The translations under genes and the position numbers were made by a program. A model generated the notes under the pieces. It saw only the letters and a program-made list of their open reading frames with translations. It did no database searches and was not told where the DNA came from. A stretch of DNA of 64,000 nt from Azorinus chamasolen (taxonomy: Eukaryota > Mollusca > Bivalvia > Cardiida > Solecurtidae). The DNA is taken from contig OY755240.1 of the NCBI GenBank assembly GCA_963576725.1, forward strand, positions 18,873,743-18,937,742. Reading direction: 5' to 3'. Of this stretch, positions 21,320 to 31,975 are shown one piece after another. Each line of letters opens with the position of its first letter. Position 1 is the first letter of the stretch.

Positions 21320-21529
21320 GTCGCTAATAGTCTACATTTAATAAACAGAGCGGTGAAGTACACCGTAATGAAAAACGGTCTCATCGGTTAAACGGACATA
21401 ATCATAAAAGTCTTAAGCATTAGTTTTATGCATTCTAATAATCGGCTGTTATCATATAAAAATAAACATGATCTATTTATCTAAGGAGGTTATTTATCTG
21501 ATACAGGACACTATTGTTTTAGTAATCGT

Positions 21530-22060
21530 TGTTTTGATATGTGTTGAATTAACACTGCCAATTTCTGAGATATAATGTTCTCTTTGTTTGAAAGCAAAAT
21601 ATTTCGATAGAATGAAGACGGGTTTGTGGATTCTGTCATCATGAGATTGTCAAATGTGTTAAGATTTGGCCATCTACAGTAATATCGCTTAAGTTATTCT
21701 TCTCTTATTTCTTTAAATCTTGGGCAAAGTAATAGAAAGTGATATTCTGATTCTATAACATCTAAACTGCATAGTGTGCATTTTCTGTCGCCACGTGGTA
21801 TGTTTTAGTAGCGCCCGCTTTCTATTGCGAGTTTTTGAGATTACTAAGCGTAATTCTGTATTTGTTATTTCTTATGCAATTAAGGTACTTTCTTGCGTAA
21901 GTTCGTGTTTATATCTGCAATTTGATTCCAGCCTTGTAGAGTTATTTATGTTGACATACCATGTTTGTTTATATGACTCTTGTATTCTCGTTTGTATTGT
22001 TGTGATGTATGTTTCATCAGTTATAGTCAAACAACTTTGACGTGTCAAAGGTCAGCCGTG
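21530..22060 (-). pseudogene. LINE 2 C-terminal region with Cys-His motif
   Basis: In broken frames the minus strand reads 'QTWYVNINNSTRLES', 'NKYRITLSNLKNSQ', then 'CTLCSLDVIESEYHFLLLCP' and 'RFKEIREE', a C-x2-C...H...C tail found at the end of many LINE ORF2 proteins. This shows that 21.5-22.06 kb belongs with the RT part beyond 23.73 kb. Confidence 0.65.
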
Positions 22061-22160
22061 TCCATTTTCGAGGGAGAGCAGCATTCCGTATTTTCTCGGG
22101 CTATTAAACAGTCGAGTATAGTACATTAGATAAAAATGAAGGTGAAATTGTTGTCAGCAG

Positions 22161-22256
22161 TTTAGCGCAGTAGGGAAAGTCTAGGTACGTAGAATGCATT
22201 GCGAAAGTGGCCTTTTTTATTAAACTAGGTTGCGAATCCCGCGTCGACCTTAAACT
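22161..22256 (+). ncRNA. tRNA-like Pol III box pair with T-run
   Basis: TAGCGCAGTAGG (22163-22174) fits the A-box consensus. 'ggttgcgaatccc' (about 22228-22240) is a B box with one extra base. A T9 run follows at about 22256. A further isolated B-box-like 'gagttcgagtcc' lies near 22368. Probably a tRNA-derived SINE head inserted in LINE 2. Confidence 0.4.
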
Positions 22257-22929
22257 TTTTTTTTAATCTTGAATGAATAGAAAATCATTGTTTTATTTCA
22301 TACTGTATAATTATACTGACAATTTATGCACATATTCGCCAATGTTTGGGAAGGGTGCCTTTGTTTGAGTTCGAGTCCTATATTAGCAATATTTTCAAAG
22401 ATAAATCGATTATAACATATGAAAATCAATATAAGTGTTAGCAATGTTCTTGTACATTTGGCAGCTTAATGCAGAACAAAACTTATGCTTTTAAGGGAGC
22501 TTACTGCATTACTGTTTTGCTAAATTATGCTACCGACTGTCTTCAAGGTCGACAATGACTTATTTTTTGGGTGTCCGGTTTTGAGATGTTTCACCGTAGA
22601 TACATAACAATGAAAATATATTATGGTTGGAATGAAATTTGAAATATAAAAATAAAACGTAAGACCTAGTTGTTTGAATATAGCTGCTTTAATCATATAT
22701 AAATCCTAGGTTATCGAGCACGAGTTTTATCTGCGTGGCCAAGTTACCGCGAGTATATGTATTGTTATCAGTGTCATTTTTAGCATTAAATATACATGTT
22801 TAAGTAACATGTAGGAGTCGTGACCGGTATTTGATTACGTTTAGTTTTCGGATTATCTGTAAAGGGAATCTACCTAGTTCGCCATATAGCCCTTTGATAT
22901 TTGTTGATTTTTTAAGAATTTATTATGCA

Positions 22930-23725
22930 TAATTATGTATCCCCCATTTATGGGGAGACATATTGTTTTTGCCAGAGTTGTCTGTCCGTCATCCGTCTGT
23001 CTGTCTTTCTGTCCGTCACAAACTTGTGTCGCGCGTATCTCTGAAACCAGTTGGGCTAGAGTCACCAAATTTCACAGGAATGTTCACCAGCATGAGTTGT
23101 TGTGTACCTGGGATTTTTGAATTGCCTCCCCCTGATACCTTTGGATTTATTGCCCCTGATGACTTAAAATTAGAAAAACTTTGTGTCGCGCGCATCTCTG
23201 AAACTGCTAGTACTAGAGTCACTAAACTTCACAGGAATGTTCACCAGCATGAGTTGTTGTGCACCTATGTTTTTTTAATTGTCTCCCCTGATACTTCTTG
23301 AGTTATTGCCCCTGATATGAACACTTAAATTTATACAAACTTTGTGTTGCGCGTATCTCTGAAACCAGTAGGGATAGAGTCACCAAACTTCACAGGATTG
23401 TTCACTAGCATGTTGTTCACTTGGTTTTTTTTAATTGTCTCCCCCTGTTAACTTTGGAGTTACTGCCCCTGATAACTTAAAATTAGACAAACTTTACTTA
23501 GCGTCGTGCATATCTCTGAAACCATTAGGGCTAGAGTCACCAAACTTCATAGGAATGTTGACCAGCATGAGTTGTTGTGCACCTGGGGTTTTTAATTGTC
23601 TCCCCTGATAATGTTGGAGTTATTGCCCCTGATGACTTAAATGAGTTACGGACATTACACTTGTGTATTGGAAAGAGGATGGGAGGGGGAAACATCTGGG
23701 TTTTTTTTACAAAAACAAACCTCTA
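22930..23725 (+). repeat. ~150-bp tandem array inserted in LINE 2
   Basis: Starts with the module 'ggggagacatattgtttttg' and 'gtctgtccgtc' repeats, then about five units with 'gcgtatctctgaaaccagt', 'ctagagtcaccaaa', 'cacaggaatgttcacc' and 'gcatgagttgttgtg'. Same family as 5345-7545, opposite strand. Confidence 0.85.
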
Positions 23726-23733
23726 GTTTCTAT

Positions 23734-24610
23734 TTAATTTCCTTCGTGCATGCCCCATATTTGAGATCCATAGTGTGGAGCAGGTGTGACCAAGGTCTCG
23801 AAAAGATTGCATTTTTCTGATATTGGTAGATTTATTTGATTAAAAAACAAAAAATAAATTATGCATTGAGAATGACGCATGCTGTTTGTTGTTTTGTATG
23901 TGTTTTGTAGCAGCAACCGTTGATATGAAAATATATTCCCAGGTATTTAAAGGCTGTTACGTTTTCTAGGATACTAGTGTCCATTGTAAATTGCACTGTA
24001 GTCTGTCTTCCTCTCTTAATCAAAAGTTTGGTTTTGGCTATGTTGACCTTTAGTCCCCATACATTACAGTCATTAGATATGTTATTTAACATGCTTTGTA
24101 AACGTGTTGGGGATGTTCTGAAGACCACGGCATCATCATATAATATTATAAATAACGTTAAGTCATTGATACTGAAGATGCCATCGATATCTGCGTTTAT
24201 GTTATTTAATAAGTCATTAATGTAAAACATGAACAATAGAGATGAGCTGGGGTCACCTTGTTTCAGTCATATCGAGGAGTCAAGGCTGTCTGAGATGTTT
24301 TGTTGTATCGGATACGAGATTTGACTACCGATTACATAGCTTTTAATGACGACACGGATTTAGAACTGATTTGCTCTTTTAATAGTTTGTTCCATAGGAG
24401 AGATCTGTCGATCTTTGTCAAACGCTTTTTCGAAATCTAAAAATGCACAGTATAATTGTTAATCTTAGTTTAAGACCTTCGTTATTATAGCGTGTAGTAT
24501 GAAGAATATACAGTCAGTGGTTGATTTATTCTTTTGGAAGCCGTATTTGTTTCCTGTAAATTTATTGTGTTTTTCAGACCAATTGGTTAGCATTATTTGT
24601 GAAAGTATTT
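23734..24610 (-). pseudogene. LINE 2 reverse transcriptase fragment
   Basis: Frames on the minus strand read 'FMFYINDLLNNINADIDGIF', then 'LFIILYDDAVVF', where the Ala codon of the usual YADD catalytic motif is missing in frame. Next come 'NVWGLKVNIAKTKLLI', 'FKYLGIYF' and 'ISEKCNLFETLVTPAPHYGS'. Several stops and shifts. Inactive. Confidence 0.75.
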
Positions 24611-25539
24611 TTGCTAAGTGTTATCCCTCTGTAATGTATTGCTTTGTTTGTAGACCCGCCTTTATGGATGGGCGTTATTACCCCATTACCCAAGGATATC
24701 GGATATTCTACACAGTTAAAGATTTTATTGAAACTTTTCTGTGAGAATATTGCACGTTTTATTTCCTCTTCTGATATTTCACAGTCAAAGTCATTATCTA
24801 TAATGTAGTTTTCGTGATCTGGATCACGGATATGTGAAGGTGTGCTATTTTCTATGTCGTATAGTGATTGGAAATCGTTGAATAAATCTCTTATATCGAG
24901 ATCTGTGTCTATTTGTGTTTATAATTATCCAAAACCTTTTAGAATCTGTTTTTGCTATTTTCGTTATTCTCACACCTTCTTGTTGTTTATATGCGTTCTT
25001 AGCTTTGTTTTATGTGATTATATTTTGTGCGTGACCTAACAAAAATCTGCCTCTTTGAGTCACATTTGTTTTTATTGAAGTTATTTCTAGACTGTTGTAA
25101 TTCTTTTTTTCGTAGCGCATTCCTCTATGTACCAGCTTTTGCTTGATTTTCGCATGCTATTTTCGTGGGATTATTTGTTGTTGTTTTGCTAAAGTTCGTT
25201 GACACATTTTCTTGCCTAAATGAGGTGAACGTTTTGACTACGGTGTCGATATCTGTGTCATCGATGTCATTGGTCAGTTTATTCATAGCATAATTTTTGT
25301 CAGTCTATTGCGATTTCAATAGGTGTGCACGTGATTCTTTCCATTCAATTTTTGTATAGGTGGTACTATGCGTAGTATTTGTAGTAGAGGTGTCACGTGG
25401 TGTAGTCTGTACATGTTTTTTGATGGAGAAAGTGAGTGGTGCGTGATCCGAGAATTCATTCTAAATTCGGATATAGCGTTGACGTCTTTATACTTTAGAA
25501 TTAAGTAGTCAACGACGGGAAATATGTGTATTCCACGCT
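24611..25539 (-). other. LINE 2 linker between endonuclease and RT, heavily decayed
   Basis: Lies between the two recognised domains. I see no frame longer than about 80 codons here and assign it to the LINE by position only. Confidence 0.45.
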
Positions 25540-26195
25540 TTAATCATTTAACAAACGACCATTTGAAGTAACCATGTCAGTTGATTTGCCCATTTCAATT
25601 AATCTACGCCCATATGTGTCTACTACTGGGTCTTTATTTTTGCGTGAGGGGATGTTTGGTACATTATTTTGGTTAAAATCGATAAGATATTGGTCTAGTT
25701 CTAGCCAGTCAATACATGTTGATGCCCGGCTGTCCAAATCGCCAGATATGAATATTTTGTCATACCGACTATATTTTTCTATTCCAGCTTCAATAATTTC
25801 GAAAAGATCAATTTCTTCCTGTCTTAACACTTTAGATCAATTCGGTAATACATATGCATGACAAATGAAAATGTCTTCACCATTTTCAAAAATATTTTTA
25901 GAAAGTTTTATCCATAAAACCCCACAGGTTTGCCTTTCAATTACATGTACTTTGATATTGAGTTTTAAAATGTTTTAATATAAAGAGCTATATCTCCATT
26001 GTATCGTCCTTTTCTTGTAGTTTGAGATTTATTACCGGCAATAAAGTCTTTGGTAAAACCACTAATTTCAAAATTAAACGTGTCATTCTCTTGAATCCAT
26101 GTTTCAGAGAGGAAAATTATGTCAAAATTGTTAATATATTCTATAAATTCAGGGTCCGGTAACTTTCTTTTCAGTCCATTTATGTTCTGTATTTG
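25540..26195 (-). pseudogene. LINE 2 endonuclease (EEP family) fragment
   Basis: Start: 'QIQNINGLKRKLPDPEF', 'FDIIFLSETWIQEN' (catalytic Glu), 'GRYNGDIALY'. After breaks, 25540-25830 reads 'KIFISGDLDSRAS', the GDLN-type motif with Asp for the key Asn, and 'LIEMGKSTDMVTSNGRLLND'. Frame breaks and the changed residue indicate a dead copy. Confidence 0.7.
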
Positions 26196-26229
26196 GGATC
26201 TAAATGTTTATTATACATATAGAAGAACG

Positions 26230-26465
26230 TTTAGAAATACCAGGGGTCACGAGTTCGATCCCCCGCCGGACCAAGTCCTTCGGACGAGACTATAAACAGA
26301 GGTCCGATGTATCAGTGCTTTACACTGGGCATCTAAAAGAACCAGAGAAACTCAGTCGATAATAAGAGTAGGACATCGCGCCCGGGTTTCTCTGTATCCT
26401 CTCCCCTCTATCTTGGGCGTCAAATTAGCCCATAGTGAGCAGAAACGGACGTTAATCAACACAAA
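26230..26465 (+). mobile_element. tRNA-derived SINE family V (copy 1)
   Basis: B-box-like GTTCGATCCCC near 26253, then 'aagtccttcggacgagact', 'gatgtatcagtgctttaca', 'cgcgcccgggtttctctg' and a tail of 'aacaaacaaacaaac'. A reverse-strand copy lies at 55735-55940 and a tail fragment at 5075-5125. The left end is unresolved. Confidence 0.65.
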
Positions 26466-26761
26466 CAAACAAACGTTTTAGAAGATGCGTTGTGTGTGTT
26501 ACTTGTAAGAGACTATTGGCTGAACAATTCTTATTGAAAAGAACTATTGCCGACAATTTATAGCATTACTATGATAAAAACTGACGGTGTAATATCAGGA
26601 ACTTTTCTACAAAAGAACATCTTATTGTTTCAATGATATTGAATATGAATCTAATAAAATTACGACTACTATGTATTAGTTCATATATATTAAAAAAACC
26701 TTCTTAGAGAAAGTAAGTTTTAAACATATTGACATATAAATGTAAACTGTGGTTTATATAG

Positions 26762-27025
26762 AGTGCCCCCCTTTGAAATATGGAATGCAATGTGAGGAAA
26801 CATGTAGCTGTGACGAAAAAACTACCAAACTTTGTGATCCAATCAATGGTAGTTGTATTTGCGAAACCGGCTGGCAAGGAAACACGTGTGACGTAGATAT
26901 TGATGAGTGTGAGGACACCAACGCATGCCCGGAGAATATACATGTAGGATGTATCAACACGGTTGGTTCATTTGACTGCGAATGCAATCTTGGATATGCT
27001 TTAACAGGCAATTATGAATGTAAAG
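26762..27025 (+). CDS. EGF-domain exon 1 (two EGF-like modules), phase 1-1
   Basis: 264 nt between acceptor 'tttatatag' and donor 'gtaggt', starting and ending in phase 1. The first module is 'ECPPLKYGMQCEETCSC' onward to 'CICETGWQGNTC', the C-x-C...GW.G..C pattern of MEGF/laminin-type EGF repeats. The second is a calcium-binding EGF: 'DVDIDECEDTNACPENIHVG', 'CINTVGSFDCECNLGYALTG' and 'NYECKG'. The D-I-D-E-C start, the N before T/S-x-G-S-F and the six Cys are all present. An extracellular, disulfide-rich protein is expected. Upstream partner exons are not seen nearby except copy A exon 2, whose last base would complete GAG (Glu) with this exon. It could also belong to an unrelated gene or be a stranded exon. 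The polypyrimidine tract is weak. Confidence 0.75.
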
Positions 27026-27592
27026 GTAGGTCTGGAAAACCAATATTTCGTCTCTGATTATTCGATTATTCATCTAAAGTGTTTGATCTATTTTACGATT
27101 GACACCACAAAGATACCATTGATTTGTTATATAATTCAAATAAGGAGAAGGGGCAATATTGTACATATTATGCCTAAAACAGATTTAATGCATGTATTTG
27201 ACTCAAATTTATATTTATGCTTGATATGGAGCTTAAACATTTAAAGGCAGTCACCCACAATGGAGATTCAACTTCGTAAAACTTATTATATCAGACGTTT
27301 ATGACACAATGACGGAGCAATAGCATGTAAGGAATAAGGCAACGATGTTATAAGACAATGTTAAGTATTAATGGAAACATGGAAAACCGTTTATTTAATA
27401 ATCCTTCACGAACGGTTTTTAGTGTAAGATGTTTTATAAAATAAATATGTATTAAAATGTAATTGGTAGTTTGCTTTATTTTGCTATATAACAATTTGTA
27501 TTGAATGGTTTTAATTATAAATCAAATCTTCCACGACTTCATAAAGTCAAAGTATCTAGGATGTAAAAGGAATTTACATTGCATTCCTCTAG

Positions 27593-27721
27593 ATATTGAT
27601 GAGTGTGCGGAGGACACCACTAACACATGCTCAGAGAATGCCTTTTGCATCAACACGGCTGGTTCATATTACTGCAAATGCAATCTTGGATATGCTTTAG
27701 CAGGCAATTTTGAATGTAAAG
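27593..27721 (+). CDS. EGF-domain exon 2 (one calcium-binding EGF), phase 1-1
   Basis: 129 nt (43 codons) between 'cattcctctag' and 'gtaggt', symmetric phase 1. Encodes 'DIDECAEDTTNTCSENAFC', 'INTAGSYYCKCNLGYALAGN' and 'FECKG', with all six cysteines and the cbEGF signature. About 85% of its C-terminal half equals exon 1's second module, and the introns following the two exons are alignable over some 550 bp, so the exon plus intron was duplicated in tandem. It is directly compatible with either another phase-1 EGF exon or exon 3 of copy A (30520), which also starts in phase 1. Confidence 0.8.
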
Positions 27722-28268
27722 GTAGGTCTGGAAAAAACCCAGTATTTCTTCTCTGATTTATCATCTAAAGTGTTTGCTCTGTTTTAAAATTGATACCTCA
27801 ACAATATCAATCAATTATTGTATAATTCAAATCAGGGGAAGGAACAATATGGTACATTATTAATAAAACAGAATGTATATGACTAAAATCTATGCTTGAT
27901 TAGGAGAAAAACGCATTTAAAGGCAGAGACCTACAGTGGAGATACAACTTCGTAACACTTATTATTTCGGACTTTTTGACACAATAAGGGAGCCATAAAC
28001 ATTTAAGGTATAATAAGACAACGACGTTATAAGACAATGTTAAGTATTACGTCATGACAAACCGATCATTTAATAATCCTTCAAAAAATGTTTAGTGTAA
28101 AATGTTTATAAAATAAATATATGGCTACAAACGTATTTGATAGCTTGCTTTATATGCCATATGACTAATTTTATTGAATAATTTTGATTATAAATCAAAT
28201 CTTCCACGACTCCATAAAGTTAAATTATCTTTAATGTAAAATGAATTTACATTGCATTCCTCTAGATA
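27722..28268 (+). repeat. Intron copy of the EGF tandem duplication, ending at a truncated third unit
   Basis: Aligns with 27026-27592 ('gtaggtctggaaaa', 'catctaaagtgtttg', 'gttataagacaatgttaagt', 'aatcaaatcttccacgact', 'tttacattgcattcctctag'). After 'ctctagatat' at 28261-28270 the similarity stops, exactly where a third EGF exon would begin. Confidence 0.8.
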
Positions 28269-28591
28269 TACGATACATATTGTTAACTGCAGAAAATATG
28301 TTCAACCTTCTATAATTCAATTTGTACATAAGAGAGATGATTCATAAGATTGGTCAGAAAATAGGGTGTGATGGAGAAATTAGTTGAGAGTTACACCATA
28401 TCGGGCAACATCGTGTAAAGAATTACACCAAACTACACTAAAATATCGATTATTCGAACAAATACGTACCATTTTTTTTTATCTTTACAGGTAACATCTT
28501 AATTCAGAGTGAAAAGCACACGGAAAGATCTTCAATGAGCTTTCTGCATGACTTTCACCCTGCATTTAGCAGCCACCTTCCTATAAAGACA

Positions 28592-29129
28592 TTAACCCTT
28601 CGTTACTCACATTTCGTAGTAACGGCTTTTTATTGTACTTATATATCATTAATGGAAAAGTAGTAAAGTCAAGCAGGCAAAGCCACATGCAAGACGCAAC
28701 CACCACCAAAACACCGATAAACAGCATCACACACACACACACACACACAACCACACACCCAAACGCACACACACACACACACACACGAAATGAACACAGA
28801 AAACACCAAAAGACACACAAGAAACAGGGACAAACGTTCCACAACATGAACAAACCACAAGCACAAAGACGCAAGGCAAACAAAAGGAAGGGTGACAAAG
28901 AGAGTACCGCCTTGGCACCCTTTACCCCATAAATACGCCTTTCTACGCCTTTGCAAACAGATTAAACACAGGGTCTGCCTGTTTTGTTTTTAAAAAAAGG
29001 TAGATATGATTCTACAGTTTCTGCCTTGGCCAAAAGTTTCCATGTCTATGTGCAATTATAAAACATAATCTAGATTATATTCACGGTGTCGTTATTTCTT
29101 ACACGAATCTTCATTGAGGTAAGGGTTAA
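28592..29129. mobile_element. TTAA-flanked MITE, family M4, interrupted by repeat R7
   Basis: Starts TTAACCCTTCG at 28592 and ends AAGGGTTAA at 29129. Between, 28640-28925 is a separate repeat (R7) also found inverted at 54245-54545. The M4 body resumes with 'aaatacgcctttctacgcct'. Confidence 0.55.
28640..28925 (+). repeat. Dispersed repeat R7 with (AC)n
   Basis: 'agtaaagtcaagcaggcaaa' through 'gtaccgccttggcaccc'. Includes (AC)n at 28728-28750 and 28765-28786. Reverse-strand relative at 54245-54545, diverged relative at 35440-35640. Long frames here are low-complexity artefacts. Confidence 0.7.
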
Positions 29130-29299
29130 ATAACCTTTTTAGTTAACTTAAAGCATAAATATACGTTATCTGTAACTGGATCAACAACAGTGGCGTCAGC
29201 CATTGGCTCTATGTAAATTCAAACAAGAAGTAATGACATCACGGAAATTAAGCCCCTGATTCATTCTAATAATACATGAACACGGGAATTGTTGACAAT

Positions 29300-29620
29300 G
29301 ACAGACACTGTATAATAAATTCTGAAAGGGGGTGATCCCCCGAGAGCAAAAATTGCAACACAATAAGAGAAAATTGCAGACTCGGTTTTATTGAGTCTGT
29401 TCATGAACAGTAATTGAAAGTGCAACACTGCTCACGCCCCCTAGCACCGGCTTAAGCGGTATTCAATTTTCAGAACAAGAAGTACTGAAATTCATGATCT
29501 CGAAGGATCAGAAGGTATAACAACACTGAGAATGAAGTACGGGGCGACGTTTTACGGCCGCCACACAAGCACTTAACACCCGCTGTTGTGAAGATTATAA
29601 ATTCTGAAAGGGGGTGATCT
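29300..29620 (-). repeat. R281 repeat, reverse orientation
   Basis: Reverse complement of the 9895-10367 unit: 'ttgcagactcggttttattg', 'attcaattttcagaacaaga', 'acggccgccacacaagcact', with the next unit starting at its right end. Confidence 0.75.
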
Positions 29621-30121
29621 AAAATTATTTCATAAGCAGACAGAAATGACACTGATCAAACGGCTTCTTTAGGAAACTGCAACGACGAAACATGCGTATT
29701 CATGGAATAACGGGTTAATATCACGAGAGGGGAATGGATATTAACTTCGTGCTGATGACTAAGTATTACCTTGATACGTAATAATTGGTTCAATTAATTT
29801 TCGTTGACAGGAGGGGAAAGATAGAAAAAACGATATTTATAGAGCAAACCTTTGTCGTATAGATAGCTTTGTATGATATAATGACATCATAAATGTTAAT
29901 AACGATACTTATGAAAAGAACAAACATTTGCCTCATAGATATCTATGTATTAAATAATGACATCATAAATGTTAAAATTTTATAATATGCGATTTTTTAT
30001 AATGGCTTATAGCAACGTACACATTTGGCCGAGGCAGAATCGGTATAGAAAGATTTTTATAGGCTATCGGAGCAGACATTTATTACACAGCTCAAACAGG
30101 AACTGTCTGATATGGATCTGT
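29621..30121 (+). other. Copy A intron 2, distal conserved part
   Basis: Shares 'tatcacgagaggggaatgga', 'tatttcgatacgtaata'-type and 'tgacatcataaatgttaa' phrases with copies B (40305-40510) and C (62400-62600). No gene. Confidence 0.5.
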
Positions 30122-30263
30122 ATCCATTATAATAAAACGTTTAGTTGAGTTTGAGTTCGTTCTCAAGTTTTTGATTGGTCAGATTTGAGCCAAGGCTCAA
30201 ATCTGACCAATCAAAAGCTTGAGAACGAACCCAGACTCAACTAAAAAGCTTTATAAGCATGGA
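30122..30263. mobile_element. Long-palindrome MITE, family M5 (copy 3)
   Basis: Shorter copy without the internal duplication. Right end 'agctttataagcatgga' intact, left end eroded. Confidence 0.7.
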
Positions 30264-30285
30264 CTCTGTTGTGATTGCATAGGCG

Positions 30286-30420
30286 TTAAACCTTACTTTC
30301 ATATAAACGCATTTGCAGAGACTAGGCCCAAATCTGGCGGTTCCTGTAGGAACCATCTGATCAAGGTCTGCTCTCTTTGCTAATGGATTTGACACATCTA
30401 TTTTTACCTGTTAAAATGAC
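30286..30420. repeat. M4-type MITE fragment
   Basis: TTAAACC start, and hairpin halves 'aggcccaaatctggcggttc' and 'gaaccatctgatcaaggtct'. Right end unresolved. Confidence 0.5.
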
Positions 30421-30519
30421 TAAAATGTTCCATTTCATTATACCTCTTTTGTCCATCAAATGTCATATATATATAACGGTTTGGTTACAGTATTTCTGTA
30501 ATAATGCTGTTAATAACAG

Positions 30520-30607
30520 GTCTCTTAGACTATCTGGAAGAGATGAGGTCAACGGCGTATGCTATTCGTAGCCAGCTCTATTCGCCTCGTTGTGGCAGAC
30601 TTTGCAA
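30520..30607 (+). CDS. Small secreted protein, copy A, exon 3
   Basis: 88 nt between 'ttaataacag' and 'gtaaga', phase 1 in and phase 2 out, open throughout: (G)LLDYLEEMRSTAYAIRSQ then LYSPRCGRLC. The matching exons in copies B and C are also 88 nt with the same acceptor 'aataacag'. The shared skeleton is DYL-x8-Y-(D/A)-x2-x-S-x3-SP-(R/Q)-C-x3-C. It is the most diverged of the three, so it is either older or under different constraint. The exon lies 3 kb downstream of the EGF exons and accepts the same phase, so a chimeric EGF-containing product is possible. Confidence 0.72.
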
Positions 30608-31024
30608 GTAAGAACACTCAAACTGTACGGAAATATTTATCATAACTTACTACTTTTGTCATTGTTTGAAATACTGAATGCGTATAGTCAATGTTAAGAA
30701 AGACAATTGACACCCAGTACATAGAATTATACTAAATAAACATTTAGTAAAGATGAGATAAATGTATCGTAAACCAGCAAATAGATGTTTGTAGTAATTA
30801 AAGTGATATGTTTAATTTTATCTTTTTATTTTTTATTTGTTTGGCTTCCATAGAGTATCAATCTACATGTTTGTTCCTTTAATCCCCCTCTCTATATCTA
30901 TTTCGGTCTTTTTGTCCATCTCTCTGTCTCTCTATGTGTTTCTATCTCTCTGTCTCTGTCTGTATAGATACTCATGTCTGTAGTATCGTTCTACGTAAAA
31001 AAAAAACCCAATCATTTTCTGATT
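30608..31024 (+). other. Copy A intron 3, first part
   Basis: Alignable with copy C 63045-63100 and 63330-63660 and copy B 41260-41420 ('gacacccagtacatag', 'aaaccagcaaata', pyrimidine-rich 'tctctgtctctctatg'). No gene. Confidence 0.5.
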
Positions 31025-31260
31025 ATAACTGGTGAATCCAACTAATTAGAGGTGGAGGAAAGGCACCGGAAGCTATTCTGCACACGGAACGAATTACTTT
31101 GTTTGGTGCACAGACGAGCATCCCGATAGAACCACCGACCTATATAAAGCCAGTTGTCTGGGTCCCCTGACATAAAAATCCCATGTGCAGACCGGGATTT
31201 CAAGTTCAGCGTTGAGAAGTGATTGCCAGCCAATGACAATAATCACCCAGCCACCGATGC
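31025..31260. repeat. Dispersed repeat R5
   Basis: 'ctaattagaggtgg', 'agaaccaccgacct' and 'gaagtgattgcc'. The same repeat sits at the same place in copy C intron 3 (63660-63850), so it predates the gene duplication. Related pieces at 5207-5300 and 56170-56280. Confidence 0.6.
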
Positions 31261-31490
31261 CCAATATTCATTCCATAAAGCATGGACAGCAGACCATCAT
31301 TAGACAGTTTATATATCAGTGGTATTATCTTTACCTTCTGTGATTGTAAGGGGTGATAAGACAAGACAACTATCTGAGAATTTCAAGAATATACTAATAG
31401 AATTATACAGATATATTGCTACAGTTGTTAGCATAACCGATAATAATGAACTTACATGAATATTTCTATGTTTGGTAAATGGTAAATATA

Positions 31491-31771
31491 CAGTTGAACT
31501 TCGATATTTCGAACTTCAAGATACCACACAAAGTAGTTTGAGATAAAAGAAGTTCGAGTAATCCGATTTCTGATCCAGATAACTTCTTAAACTGTCAGCT
31601 TAATATAGATCGAAAGTAAAACTTGCATTAAGCTGACACACGTGTTTCTAGATATGCGTAGTAATACATTTCAGAGCAATTTTGCATTGTAAGTTTTAGA
31701 AGGACTGACCTTTTAGTTCGAGTTATCCCGCAGATCGAGTTATCCGAGTTCGAGATATCGAAGTTCAACTG
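31491..31771. mobile_element. Tigger/pogo-like MITE (copy 3)
   Basis: CAGTTGAACTTCGATATTTC to GATATCGAAGTTCAACTG with TA on both sides (31489-31490 and 31772-31773), the expected target duplication. It lies in copy A intron 3 and is absent from copy C. Confidence 0.85.
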
Positions 31772-31834
31772 TACCTACAATAGATTAGTAGAAATACCCA
31801 TAATACATAATATTCTGCATTTTCTTTCAACTAG

Positions 31835-31975
31835 AAAACGCTATTACCAAAAGCAAGCTTTTCGGATATTCTGTCAGACGATATTGCGGTACATGTAGAA
31901 TATGACACTGAACCCGATGAAGCAAATGACAAGTATCGAATCTTCGAGGAGTACAGAAAGTTTATCAACAATTGA
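31835..31975 (+). CDS. Small secreted protein, copy A, last exon (5' part damaged)
   Basis: After 'tttctttcaactag' the frame reads KTLLPKASFSDILSDDIAVH, then 'VEYDTEPDEANDKYRIFEEY' and 'RKFINN', ending in TGA at 31973-31975. The tail is acidic and lysine-poor. Copy C has the same 'LPKA' but is preceded by 17 further codons. Relative to C, copy A lacks a net 46 nt at the exon start, so joining exon 3 (phase 2) to 31835 shifts the frame. An AG at 31856-31857 would restore phase and give Cys-Asn-FSDILSDD. So copy A is either a pseudogene or uses a shifted acceptor. Confidence 0.6.
   Translation, partial: KTLLPKASFSDILSDDIAVHVEYDTEPDEANDKYRIFEEYRKFINN

Larger units (their letters stand above)
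21500..26200 (-). mobile_element. LINE 2: non-LTR retrotransposon remnant in copy A intron 2
   Basis: The minus strand holds an endonuclease start at about 26190, endonuclease core at 25540-25830, reverse transcriptase at about 23734-24600 and a C-terminal Cys-rich part at 21530-22060. The order is that of a single ORF2-like protein. The coding frame is broken many times, and 22065-23730 is unrelated inserted sequence. Clade not resolved; motifs resemble a CR1-superfamily or related element. Confidence 0.7.

Noticed and set aside
28581..28956. Long frames on both strands over an (AC)n-rich segment
   Set aside because: Low-complexity Cys/Val or Thr/His runs from the microsatellite; the segment is a dispersed repeat with an inverted relative at 54245-54545.
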